Shown: in pieces, positions 47,617-56,982 of the stretch | Layout of the letters: each line of letters starts with the position of its first letter | Numbering within the stretch: position 1 is the stretch's first letter | Origin: Rickettsia endosymbiont of Culicoides impunctatus | Lineage (GTDB): Bacteria; Pseudomonadota; Alphaproteobacteria; Rickettsiales; Rickettsiaceae | Length of the DNA: 64,000 bases | Assembly (NCBI GenBank): GCA_020410785.1 | Contig: CP084573.1 | Location: forward strand, 1,405,632-1,469,631 | Reading direction: 5' to 3' | Notes under the pieces: model-generated | Told to the model about the DNA's origin: nothing | Databases searched by the model: none | Seen by the model: the letters and a program-made list of their open reading frames with translations, nothing else | Program-made: the position numbers and the translations under genes

Positions 47617-48439
47617 AATTTTTATCGATTAAATAAATAACAATATAATTTATTATTCTAACCTGAATTAGATATAACAAGATAAATATAACAGATTTTT
47701 ATGCTCCACTAATAGCTGTTTTCATTATTTTTGCAATATTGCTTATTTTTTTCATTCTCTAACTCAGTACATCATAAGTTTTTACAAGAATTTTCAAATA
47801 ACTGCTTGCATAAAGCGAGAATTTAGTATATGTTGCTGCAGCAGCAAAGGTCGTATTAAACGGCTTTATTGTAAAAATAATACACAATCTAAATGTATTA
47901 ACACATTAAACTTGAGGTTTTACATGAATTTAACTAATCTTCTTATCTGGCTCTCTCCTTTGGTGAATAACATTACCGGTGCTTATAGCTCTAAAAATAC
48001 TAATGAAGTAGATACAAATGGCGCATCATCCGTATCTTACGGTGATAATGATATTTTAGACTCATTTAACCCTAAAATACCTTTTGATTTACTTGAGCAA
48101 GAAAAAATTGATCCGTATTTTATGAAAAATTTAGAATCTAGAACAGTACCTATAGAGAAATATTTTGTTCCAGCATTATTCAGAACTACAGATGCAAAAA
48201 TATCTGACGATAATACTCCATATTTTCAGATAAAGCATCCTTTAAAAATGAATATAACTCTCAAAGGCTTTACTGCTGATCAGATATTAAAGGTTAAAGC
48301 CAGTATTCGTGAATCAATTAAAACATTTGACAGCACAATTGGAGTAATACCATCTAAAATGGAACATAAATGTACCCTTACCAAGTGGGATACCCCTCAT
48401 GGAGTCATAGCGGGACAGTATATAGTAAAAGCAGTTAAG

Positions 48440-48961
48440 TTATGTTACAGCAAAGAATGCACAAATGGTGTTATACAATTCTTGTGAAAGCCCGATTTTT
48501 TGTTTAATCCACCTTTTCATATTAGCCCAAAATTTCTCTATTGGATTTAGGTCAGGAGAGTAAGGTGGTAAAAATATTACCCTACATCCTACTGATTCTA
48601 TTAAATCTTTAGTCTTCTTAGACTTATGAAAAGCAGCATTGTCTAAAATCACAACTTGACCAGCTATAAGCTCTTTTATCAAAAATTGCTCTACCCAATT
48701 ATTAAATAGTTCGGTATTACAGGTGCCATTGAATACAAAAGGGGCTATAGATTTATTACCTACCAAACCTGCTATAATATTCGTCCTTTGGTAATACTTC
48801 CCACTCTTCTTTGCTTGTAGTGTTTGACCTTTCTTTCCCCAACCTCTATCTTGGGTAATGTTCATCTCTATTCCGCTCTCATCTATATACACAAGCGCAT
48901 CTGTAGCTAGATCTTTGATATCTTCTAAATACTTACATCGCTTTTCAGCATTAGCTTCCAC
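48440..48961 (-). CDS. IS630 transposase, DDE part (orfB)
   Basis: 173 residues. DDE residues lie in LVYIDESGIEMNI, VVILDNAAFHKSKK and LPPYSPDLNPIEKFWANMK, the IS630/Tc1-mariner C-terminal motif. The frame starts in the +1 phase relative to orfA, and the overlap contains a 7-A run (T run at 48974-48980), so a fused OrfAB made by frameshifting or transcript slippage is likely. The stop is inside the terminal repeat. Confidence 0.9.
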   Translation of the reverse strand: MEANAEKRCKYLEDIKDLATDALVYIDESGIEMNITQDRGWGKKGQTLQAKKSGKYYQRTNIIAGLVGNKSIAPFVFNGTCNTELFNNWVEQFLIKELIAGQVVILDNAAFHKSKKTKDLIESVGCRVIFLPPYSPDLNPIEKFWANMKRWIKQKIGLSQELYNTICAFFAVT

Positions 48962-49295
48962 ATAGGTAAAGGCTTTTTTTATAACTAAATCCCAATTGTC
49001 TTAGCCAATATCTTGCCCCACTAGCGCTTATCCCAAATTTCTTACCAATATCTTCCGTTTTGCTATTAGGATTTTCTTCTACATACTTGATAAAATCATC
49101 CATTTCTATACTAGGCTTTGCTCCTTTATACTTCCTTGCTTGATAATGACCTTCTTTCTTATACCTTACATGCCATGTATTTACTGTTGTAGGGCTCAAT
49201 TGAAAAACTCTAGATGCTGACCTTTGACTATTTCCTGCTTCTAGATATTTTATTACTTTTTCTCTTAAATCTATACTGTATGGGCTAGTTGACAT
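48951..49295 (-). CDS. IS630 transposase, HTH part (orfA)
   Basis: 114 residues. MSTSPYSIDLREKVIKYLEA followed by SQRSASRVFQLSPTTVNTW and a second HTH region (NSKTEDIGKKFGISASGARYW) are the DNA-binding N-terminus of IS630 transposases. It ends shortly after the A7 slip site and continues in orfB in another frame. Confidence 0.9.
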   Translation of the reverse strand: MSTSPYSIDLREKVIKYLEAGNSQRSASRVFQLSPTTVNTWHVRYKKEGHYQARKYKGAKPSIEMDDFIKYVEENPNSKTEDIGKKFGISASGARYWLRQLGFSYKKSLYLCGS

Positions 49296-51194
49296 TTTTC
49301 ATTTTATATTATCACAATCACTAACATAACTCAACTGCCTTTACTATATACCTGGAGGTAACGATCCAGAAAATCCCAATATTATGCGATGTGCAATGAC
49401 AGCTGTAATAGGAACAACAGAAGAGTATGAGGGTAGTGTTGTGGTACATGAAGTAGCTCATGCCATTCAATATTATAACACTGATGGTAGAGGGATAAGG
49501 ACATTATTATCTGAAGGAATTGCAGCATTTGTTGAACGTAATAATGACAATTCTAAAAATTTGATTAATTCAGCTCGCTCTCTTTTTGATAACAAGGCAT
49601 TGCAAAATTATAATGACGATCAAGTTCTAGAGAACTCTATTGGACGATATACAATAGGACCTGTTATAATAAAGTATTATCAAGAATATACACCAGGGAC
49701 AATAAGAAACTTTTTAGAATGTCGGAAAAATGAAGAAGAACGACAATGTGTAACTACACACTTAAAACCATACTTTGATGTATCAAAGTTCAAAAAATGG
49801 CTAAGTAATAATTCAGATCCTGTCGCAGCAAAGGATACACCCTTTGTTATTATATGCAACCCTAACAGTTCAAAATATGAAATATCGTCTTGCGATTCAG
49901 GTACAGTGAAATGGGCTGAGGAAAAACTTAATAACCATACCGCAATGTATCAGAGAGTCCAAGGTTGTTTCCCTCATAAACAAAAACATATACCTTCAGA
50001 TAGTGATATTATAGTCTATTATGATAACTACAAAATATCCTATAATACTACAGCAGGGGCATCACTTACTACAATCCACCAGAGTTCTGATACAACATAT
50101 AATTGTGGTACCCATTGGGGAGATTGGCTCTTAGAACTAATACATAGAATGGAAGATGATATAAGTGATAATAAGAGTTGTGCCTTAATACAACAAGAGA
50201 TAGGTCAGAGTATAATTGAGGGTATGCAGAATTGTCCTGCTACTAATAGTGTACAGCCTACTACAACTGTACAGCCCACAAGTGTAGAACCTACTACAAC
50301 TCCTTATCATGTAGATAAAATATTACTAATAAAATGTGATTCTTCTGACTCACCATGTGCAGTATTTCATTGCAATACACTTAATGGTCTGAATATAGTA
50401 GATTCTTATATTAGAAATCATTGTCAAAAAATACCAGTTACAACTGATAATCATCATGGTAATAACAATATTGCAGTTACTATAGTCAAAAATGACAACA
50501 CTATTCAACAGTTTGAGTGTATTAACGGTTGGGGTGATTGGTTAATGCAACAAATTCAAGATTCTACTATAAAGAGCTTGTTTGCTAATAGAGATATTCC
50601 TGGTGGTTGTAGAAGCACAACAAGCACTACTTCATCTACTACTCACACTGAAGATAATAACACCGAAGAATCAACAAGCTCTTCTATACCACTAGCCATA
50701 GTTGGAACAGGAATAGCAGCAACCACACTAATAGCAGCCATAATATATGCCCTAAAAAAATTAAGAGTGGTGACGATTCAATTGGTCATCAAGAGAAGTC
50801 CCCTATTAAGACAGCACTTGGTAACATATTTTCACATCAAAATGCTGAACCTCTTTATGCAATACCTGATCAGCCAAAAACGATACATGTAATAACAAAG
50901 AAAGATATTACATCACCTAATCTAAATACGACGACACTCTCGCCAACAATAGCACTTATTAATATATCTGGTACTGAGAATTCAGCAGAGCCATTATTAG
51001 GGATAGACGAGCATATATATTATGAGGTACCATTTGAATCACCGTTATTAGGTCAGCATGTCACAGTACATATTGAGAATGATTGAGCTTTGTATAGCTA
51101 ATCCGATGAGTTATATACTCAAATGATTTGAGTATACTAAACTGACTCTTTATGGTAATTTAATATATAGCATAAATTTAGATAGGTTTATAAA

Positions 51195-51509
51195 ATGCCA
51201 AACCCAACAACTTATACAATAGAAAACTTAGGTGATGCACGAGAGTTTTTATCTGAATTTCACGATCCTGTTATTTTAACTAATAAAAGTGGTAGTACGA
51301 GATATTACGGTATGCTAGTGCTTGATTATATGTTTAAGATATTAACCAAAGAATTCCCCCAAATCGTAAAAATTATTGTTAATGTAGAGAACGATCACCC
51401 AGCTTTGTTTACTGTTATCAAACTTAATTACCAAAATATAATTTATACTGGTGAATCATCAGAAGCTAAGAAGTTGGCTGTTCTTCCAGTTCTAGACGAG
51501 CAACATTAG
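51195..51509 (+). CDS. Conserved small protein of unknown function
   Basis: 104 residues; family not recognised with certainty. It is a soluble alpha/beta-looking protein: ENLGDAREFLSEFHDPVILT, then YGMLVLDYMFKILTKEFPQI and a C-terminal strand-helix with IIYTGESSEAKKL. The pattern of a 'nitrogen regulatory/STAS-like' small domain is possible but not shown. It is convergent and overlaps by 44 bp with the Tim44-like gene, which suggests a compact old arrangement rather than a chance frame. Confidence 0.6.
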   Translation: MPNPTTYTIENLGDAREFLSEFHDPVILTNKSGSTRYYGMLVLDYMFKILTKEFPQIVKIIVNVENDHPALFTVIKLNYQNIIYTGESSEAKKLAVLPVLDEQH

Positions 51510-52152
51510 TTAAAAACCAATCTGTATTTTTAGAAATAAGGCTTCTAGAGAAAGTCCATTCTTCTTGTATGTTTTTTATCTTACTAGTTATATTTTCGCC
51601 AGTGAATAATACTTTTATAAAAATATTATTAGCAAATGTATAAGCTTCAGAAATTTGGGCATCTAGTACGCTACCATGGACAAATTCTCCATAGGTTTCA
51701 GAAAAAATATGAAATTCCTGTATATATCTTTTATCCACCAATGTCAGTAAATCTTCAATATCGTCATCATTAGAAGCTTCAATGATCAGCTCAAAGGCTG
51801 CTTTTGCACTATATAAAAATTTCCTTGCTTGAAATGATGGAAGTTTAGCAGATATAGCTGCAATCCCAGCTATTATAGCCACAGAATTTTCGTAAACTAT
51901 TAACCCATCAAACTCCATAGGATTGATAGGGGCTGGTTTTACCATATTTTGAGGTAATTTTTTCTTAAAAATACTACTAGTAGCAGCTTTTGCTGTACAA
52001 GTAACGTCTCTGATTCCTGTTTCACCGAAAAAGGAAGATTTATGTTTAGTTGGATCCTCATCTGACGTAGAGCCAAGCGTAGCAATTAGCCTATTTATAA
52101 TAAAAAAAGCAACCCCAGCAAAAATTAATAACTCTATTATTTGAGCAGACAT
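51466..52152 (-). CDS. Tim44/TimA-like domain protein
   Basis: 228 residues. One N-terminal helix (IIELLIFAGVAFFIINRLIA) is followed by a short charged linker and the Tim44-like domain with FQARKFLYSAKAAFELIIEA and KRYIQEFHIFSETYGE. Alphaproteobacterial TimA proteins are inner-membrane proteins related to the matrix import factor Tim44. Their bacterial role is little known. Length and order match the family. Confidence 0.87.
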   Translation of the reverse strand: MSAQIIELLIFAGVAFFIINRLIATLGSTSDEDPTKHKSSFFGETGIRDVTCTAKAATSSIFKKKLPQNMVKPAPINPMEFDGLIVYENSVAIIAGIAAISAKLPSFQARKFLYSAKAAFELIIEASNDDDIEDLLTLVDKRYIQEFHIFSETYGEFVHGSVLDAQISEAYTFANNIFIKVLFTGENITSKIKNIQEEWTFSRSLISKNTDWFLTNVARLELEEQPTS

Positions 52153-52225
52153 TTAATATAACTCATTGTTTAAATTCTTTACATTAATGCATCTTGCATT
52201 AATGTTTTAATGTTTGCAACACAAC

Positions 52226-52426
52226 GTCATGGCTCAGAGCTACTTATAGTATAGTCAATTGATGAGAAGTTGGGGACGTCGTCACTCGTCGCTCGCCTAT
52301 TACTTATAGGCGTCGCTCCATCGCTCCTAGCCCCAAATTCTCCTGAATTGACTATAGCGACGAAACAATCCCTAAAAGTAACCACAAATGGATTGCTTCG
52401 TCGGCTTTATGCCTCCTCGCAATGAC
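52226..52426. repeat. Family-A hairpin interrupted by a family-B element
   Basis: The family-A halves are at 52226-52249 (gtcatggctcagagctac...) and 52357-52426 (cgacgaaacaatccc ... cctcctcgcaatgac). Between them is a complete family-B palindrome. An uninterrupted family-A copy with the same junction (agctacttatagtagcgacg) lies at 9615-9635. Confidence 0.85.
52250..52356. repeat. Family-B palindromic element, copy 6, nested in a family-A repeat
   Basis: 107 bp, ends tatagtcaattgatgag and ctcctgaattgactata. The target site in the host repeat is TATAG; the sequence TATAG is present at both junctions. Confidence 0.9.
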
Positions 52427-52714
52427 GTCATATTAGCTGCAACATTATTTTATACCGTAAAATTTCTGACCTTATATTTGGGTTCTATGTTGGCACAAGC
52501 AAGCATTGGTGCTATCAAAAGAATAGCTGTAAACGAATATTTTAAATATTTAAGAGTGTTGAACATATAATAATTGCCTTGATAAAATTGTTATCATTAA
52601 CACCCCATAACTTATTAGGCTAGTACATACTAATACTTTAATAGAATGGAAACAAAATGACAAGCAATTTTATTAAGTTTGTTGTGAACATTTTTCTTTA
52701 TAGCTAATTCGACC

Positions 52715-52897
52715 ATAGTCAATTCAGAAGAATTTGGGGTTAGGAACAACGAGTGACTACGTCACCAATTTCTTATCAATTTCTTATCAATTGATTATAA
52801 CATTACTTCGTCATTGCGAAGCGACGTAAGCCGACGAAGCAATCTTAAATTGTCGTTCCTGCGTATCTTGCCATCCTAGCTTCGGTGCGGAATCTAT
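52715..52897. repeat. Degenerate family-B copy 7, family-A half and family-E repeat
   Basis: 52715-52799 is a decayed family-B element (catagtcaattcagaag ... caattgattata) with a local duplication of tttcttatcaa. 52810-52845 is a family-A half. 52849-52897 is a family-E repeat (cttcggtgcggaatctata). The whole 52153-52922 gap has no convincing gene. Confidence 0.75.
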
Positions 52898-52922
52898 AAT
52901 ATTTCAGAGCTTTTTGTAATAA

Positions 52923-53834
52923 TTATACCATCAACTCTTCTATTACTTTTTTAGACAACCCAGTAGATGTAGAGATGATATCAATTGACACACCAACTTT
53001 AAGTAAATTTTTAGCTACAGCCATAGCTTTTTTCTCTTCTCCTCTGATCTCTCCTCTAGCTTCTCCTTCATCGATATATTTTTGTGCAATGGTTCTCATA
53101 ATATTCCCTTTTTCTTCTTCAGATAAATATTTAGCTAGTAGCTGTTCTAATTCCGATTGCCTTTCTTCAGGCAACTTGGCATCAGTATACCATAAAAACG
53201 ATCTTAAGTAAATATAACCATTCTCTTTATCCACTAATATTTCTAACTTAAACCTTTCTAAAAACTGCTCCCATAATTTTATCATATCTCGCTGATGTAT
53301 ATGCTTCATCACATATTCCATCATCCCTAAATGTTTTTTCTGCACTATCTCATCATCAGACATACTCTGTAAATCTACCAATTGGTAATCTTCCGTCATC
53401 AGTTTTTTAGCTTGCTCAGAATCTGTAAATAAATTCCATAAATTCCTTGGAGCATGATATTTCTCTACACCATTATACATGATAATCGGACAAATTAATG
53501 GTAGTTTATCCTCATTCTTTTTATGCCTTTCACATAATAATAACGTGTACCTCCAAAGTCTTAGTGCCATCCAATAATCAGATGTCGATTGATGATCAAG
53601 CAAAACATAGATGAATGCAGTCTCGTCATTTTTAGTTTTTACCGAATAAAATATGTCACTATATTTTCGTCTCAAACTCTCTTCAATATAACTTTCTTGC
53701 TCTATTTTGATCTTTGATAAGTCTATCTTTTCTTTAAAATTATTCGGTAAATAATATTCTAAAAATTCCTGGGCTGCTATTTCATTGACCATTATTTTCT
53801 TAAATAACTGGTCATGTTTTGGTCTTTTCGTCAT
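52923..53834 (-). CDS. Rpn family recombination-promoting nuclease (PD-(D/E)XK)
   Basis: 303 residues. KRPKHDQLFKKIMVNEIAAQ EFLEYYLP at the start, RKYSDIFYSVKT then AFIYVLLDHQSTSD (the D...ExQ-like catalytic core) and WRYTLLLCERH are typical of RpnA-like proteins, formerly transposase_31. These are DNA nucleases that promote recombination. The C-terminal 40 residues (AKNLLKVGVSIDIISTSTG) match the end of the different nuclease at 59.1 kb. A flexible Glu/Arg/Gly segment (EGEARGEIRGEEKK) joins the two. Intact by length. Confidence 0.88.
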   Translation of the reverse strand: MTKRPKHDQLFKKIMVNEIAAQEFLEYYLPNNFKEKIDLSKIKIEQESYIEESLRRKYSDIFYSVKTKNDETAFIYVLLDHQSTSDYWMALRLWRYTLLLCERHKKNEDKLPLICPIIMYNGVEKYHAPRNLWNLFTDSEQAKKLMTEDYQLVDLQSMSDDEIVQKKHLGMMEYVMKHIHQRDMIKLWEQFLERFKLEILVDKENGYIYLRSFLWYTDAKLPEERQSELEQLLAKYLSEEEKGNIMRTIAQKYIDEGEARGEIRGEEKKAMAVAKNLLKVGVSIDIISTSTGLSKKVIEELMV

Positions 53835-54017
53835 CTTAATTATCCTTAGACATATTATTTTTTCTTGTTTATTGCTTAGTTGATTTATTTGTAATCAAGG
53901 GAGGTATGTAATGCAATAAAAAAAATTTAAATATTTGACAAATATTTATGCGTCAACACTTAGTGCAGCAATAAAATAATGTTATAAGTAATTACAAGAA
54001 ATTTATTTTAGGTAAGT

Positions 54018-55184
54018 ATGATAACAGAATATCTTAAAAAGGTCTTTAAAGCCAAAAATTGTAAATCTCATACATTTATTGATTTTAATAGTTTAGGGAA
54101 TTCAGAATTTAGGGATGTAAAAGTTGGGATAGAGGCATATCGTAGAAATGTTATAGTTTATCGATGTGTGAATTTAATAGCCCAGTCAGCAAGTCATGTC
54201 CCTTGGATAGTTAGTAAAAACAACCGAGGGGCTTTTGAAAAAATGCCAAATCATCCTGTTTATAATTTATTGAAAAAACCTAATCCAGAAAAAGCTGGAG
54301 CAGATTTTTTTGGTGAAGTGATAGCAAGTAAGCTGTTATATGGTAATGCTTATATTTTAGCAACATTAATAAATAATCGCCCCCGAGAAATTTACTTATT
54401 ACCTGCCAATTCAACTGAATTAGTATTAGAGAAAAATTCCCCAGTAGCATATAGATATATAAATAGCAGCGGAGAAAAAATTTATCCTATTTCACCAATT
54501 GATCGAATGAGCAAGGTGTTACATTTGAAAAACTATCATCCTACCAATTGTTATTATGGATTATCTTGCCTCGATGCTGCTTCCTTGTCGATCGATCTGC
54601 ATTTGCAAGCTACTAGCTGGAATAGTTCTTTACTGAGGAATGGAGCTCGTCCAAGTGGAGCATTGATAGTCAAAGAAACTAATGGTTATCTTAGTGATGA
54701 GCAGTTTGATAGGTTACACGAGCAACTTACCGAAAAATTTACCAGTAGTAATAATTCTGGTAAGCCTCTTCTTTTAGAAGGTGGGCTTGATTGGCAGGAA
54801 ATGAGTATTAATCCCAAGGATATGGATTTTATCGAGGCAAAAAACTCTGCAGCTAGGGAAATAGCTTTAGCTTTTGGTATTCCCCCTCAATTGCTAGGTA
54901 TTAATGGCGATAATACTTACAGTAATATGCAAGAAGCTAGATTAGCTCTGTGGGAAGAGACGTTAATTCCGTTGCTTGATAAATTATCAGACGCCTTAGG
55001 TAACTGGTTGTCACACTGGTATCAAGAGGAAATTATTATTGATTTTGATCGAGATAGTATTTCAGCATTGACCGAAAAACGAGAGAATTTATGGGCTAAA
55101 ATCTCCAATGCTAGTTTTATGACTTTGAACGAGAAAAGATCTCTTGTCGGTCTTAAACCAATAGATGGTGGAGATAGATTATGA
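54018..55184 (+). CDS. Phage portal protein, HK97 type
   Basis: 388 residues. Typical portal segments are YRCVNLIAQSASHVPWIV, NHPVYNLLKKPNPEKAG, GNAYILATLINNRPREIYLL, and the C-terminal AREIALAFGIPPQLLGINGD and EARLALWEETLIPLLDKL. The portal forms the dodecameric DNA gateway of a capsid. It starts a three-gene run with a terminase. No capsid, protease or tail gene is present, so it is a relic of a prophage or of an alphaproteobacterial gene transfer agent. The gene itself looks intact. Confidence 0.92.
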   Translation: MITEYLKKVFKAKNCKSHTFIDFNSLGNSEFRDVKVGIEAYRRNVIVYRCVNLIAQSASHVPWIVSKNNRGAFEKMPNHPVYNLLKKPNPEKAGADFFGEVIASKLLYGNAYILATLINNRPREIYLLPANSTELVLEKNSPVAYRYINSSGEKIYPISPIDRMSKVLHLKNYHPTNCYYGLSCLDAASLSIDLHLQATSWNSSLLRNGARPSGALIVKETNGYLSDEQFDRLHEQLTEKFTSSNNSGKPLLLEGGLDWQEMSINPKDMDFIEAKNSAAREIALAFGIPPQLLGINGDNTYSNMQEARLALWEETLIPLLDKLSDALGNWLSHWYQEEIIIDFDRDSISALTEKRENLWAKISNASFMTLNEKRSLVGLKPIDGGDRL

Positions 55185-55444
55185 CAAACGATACAATTAC
55201 TACATTATATGGTTTTATTGCTAAGATAGTTTCTCTGCTTGAAGATGAAATAGATGAACTAGAATCAAAAAAATCCAAGGGGGAGATAGTAGTTAAAAAG
55301 AATATTACTGAAACGCTGAATAAATTAGTCAATTTAATTATTCAGCTAAATAAACTTAGCAAAGATGAGTATTTAAATGAAAACACCATAATGAAAGAAG
55401 AGGACAAAGAAATTATAGCTGAATTTTTGAGTAAATATCAATGA
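55181..55444 (+). CDS. Small coiled-coil protein between portal and terminase
   Basis: 87 residues, ATG overlapping the portal stop by 4 bp and stop overlapping the terminase start (ATGA). It is mostly helical and acidic, with IAKIVSLLEDEIDELESKKS and LNKLVNLIIQLNKLSKDEYL. The family is not recognised. Size, position and composition would suit a small terminase subunit or an accessory packaging factor, which is an inference from context only. Confidence 0.65.
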   Translation: MTNDTITTLYGFIAKIVSLLEDEIDELESKKSKGEIVVKKNITETLNKLVNLIIQLNKLSKDEYLNENTIMKEEDKEIIAEFLSKYQ

Positions 55445-56843
55445 CTTATCCGAAGAAGTTATTACATGCAATATTGAGGCAAGATTTTAATAGTTTTATC
55501 AATAAAGTATTTAATACCATTAATCCTGGAGTAGAATATCAAGCCAATTGGCATATTGAGCTAATTGCTGAATATTTGCAAGCAGTACAGAATGGAGATA
55601 TTAAGAGGCTAATCATTAATATGCCGCCTAGGTCTCTAAAATCTGTATGTATTGGAGTAGCATGGCCAGCCTGGATATTAGGACATGATCCAACAAAAAG
55701 GATTATGTCTGCCAGCTATTCTCAAGTATTAAGTGTAAAACATTCTTTAGATTGTCGTTTGATACTTACTTCCGATTGGTATCAGCAAATTTTTCTGAAG
55801 ACTATTTTAAGTAAAAAACATAATCAAAAAAGTAAATTTCTGACAAATAATAATGGTTTTAGGTTTGCTACGTCAGTTGGTGGTTCGGCAACAGGTGAGG
55901 GGGTGATATACTCATTATTGATGACCCACATAACCCTATTCAAATCAATTCCCCCAAAATGCGTAAACGGGTGATTGAATGGTTTGAACAAACTTTTGTC
56001 ACCAGACTTAACAACAAAAATACCGGAGCAATAGTATTAGTTATGCAAAGATTACATGAAGAAGATTTAAGCGGACATTTATTGGCAAATTCCAATTGTT
56101 GGCATCATTTAAAAATTCCAGCTATGGCAAAACGAGAACAAATATTTTCAATCAATAAGTATAAATATCAATATGTTACAGGTGATATTTTACATAGTTT
56201 TCGCGATAATCCTGATTATCTGATAAAATTAGAACAAGAAATTGGTGTGCATAATTATGCTGCTCAATATTTGCAAGAGCCAATATCTAATAATTGTATA
56301 TTGTTAAATATTGAGGATATTAGTTTTTATGAAACCATACCAAAAAAATTTGATTATTTTGTGCAAAGTTGGGATACCGCCATTAAAATTTCAGAAAATG
56401 CTGATTATAGCGTTTGTACCTCTTGGGGTATTTTAGATAAGAAATATTATCTTGTATCAATGTTCAGGCAAAAAGTTACTTATCCAGAGTTAAAGGGGCA
56501 AGTAGAAAAACTAGCCAAGAAATATTGTCCTAGATATATATTAATTGAAGATAAAGCCAGTGGTCAGCAAGTTATACAAGACCTAAGATTAGATGGGATT
56601 GTTAATATAGTTGCCATAAAGCCCCGACTTGATAAAATTACTAGATTCTCCTCAGTTTTAGCTTTATTCCAATCTACAGCCGTAGTTTTGCCAAAACAGT
56701 CGGCTTTTAATACTATATTGCTCAACGAATTGTTAAATTTCCCACATTGCAAAAACGATGACATAGTTGATTCAGTTAGCCAATTTTTGAATTTTATCAA
56801 AGAGCGATCTAACAAATCAATAGCAAGGATACGGGGGTTTTAA
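55441..56843 (+). pseudogene. Phage terminase large subunit, frameshifted
   Basis: Two overlapping frames, 55441-55974 and 55959-56843. The first carries WHIELIAEYLQAVQNG and the Walker A-like MPPRSLKSV, then SVGGSATGEG. The shift lies in a run of five G (55899-55903). With one more G the frame continues GDILIIDDPHNPIQI, the expected Walker B. The second part has VMQRLHEEDLSGHL, FVQSWDTAIK and the nuclease-type LIEDKASGQQVIQDL. The joined product is about 467 residues, normal for Terminase_6 type packaging motors. As sequenced, no complete protein is made. Confidence 0.85.
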
Positions 56844-56861
56844 TTGGCGAAGTGAGGAATT

Positions 56862-56926
56862 GCTAACCCGACTAACATTACGCTTCATCACTAATAGACG
56901 TTAGTTTACTATGGCTAAATACTAGG
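56862..56926. repeat. Family-D repeat, short form
   Basis: Begins gctaacccgactaacatta and ends ttactatggctaaatacta. The same outer ends bound the insertion in mnhD (9567-9720), but here no family-A hairpin lies between them. Confidence 0.7.
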
Positions 56927-56958
56927 CTCTTATATCTTGAAAATGTGATATAAGAGCC
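56925..56958. terminator. TA-flanked hairpin: MITE remnant or terminator
   Basis: GGCTCTTATATC (56925-56936), a 10-nt loop, GATATAAGAGCC (56947-56958): a perfect 12-bp stem flanked by TA on both sides. It lies between the convergent terminase and RDD genes, where a bidirectional terminator could sit, but there is no T run. The first six bases equal the family-C end GGCTCT. Confidence 0.5.
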
Positions 56959-56982
56959 TAGGGTAGCTGCATAATATTAAAT

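Larger units (their letters stand above)
48425..49344 (-). mobile_element. IS630-family insertion sequence
   Basis: 920 bp with about 23-bp inverted ends, GTAAAAGCAGTTAAGTTATG and the complement of GTAAAGGCAGTTGAGTTATG. It is flanked by TATATA on both sides (48419-48424, 49345-49350), consistent with the TA target of the family in a TA-repeat site. Two overlapping minus-strand frames encode the transposase. It interrupts the metallopeptidase gene in antisense. Confidence 0.88.
47924..51086 (+). pseudogene. Membrane-anchored zinc metallopeptidase (M9 collagenase-like), broken by an IS and a frameshift
   Basis: ATG 47924 (signal peptide LIWLSPLVNNITGA). The gene is interrupted at 48419 by an IS630-type element and resumes at 49345. 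Joining through a single TATATA gives Q-Y-I-P-G-G-N-D in phase. The second part has the gluzincin site HEVAHAIQYYN with a downstream EGIAAFVE. Two similar Cys/Trp domains follow (each ending in WGDWL), then Ser/Thr-rich linkers and one helix (IPLAIVGTGIAATTLIAAIIYAL). At a 7-A run (50754-50760) the frame shifts; one more A would continue to TGA 51086 with a tail containing EPLYAIPD and EHIYYEVP. As it stands the gene is doubly broken. Confidence 0.7.

Noticed and set aside
47617..47911. Searched for tRNA or small RNA genes in this and the other larger gaps
   Set aside because: No cloverleaf-type sequence or T-loop motif was found by eye.
52388..52570. 60-codon plus-strand frame after the nested repeat
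   Set aside because: Its 5' half is repeat sequence, and the rest shows no recognisable protein or ribosome binding site.
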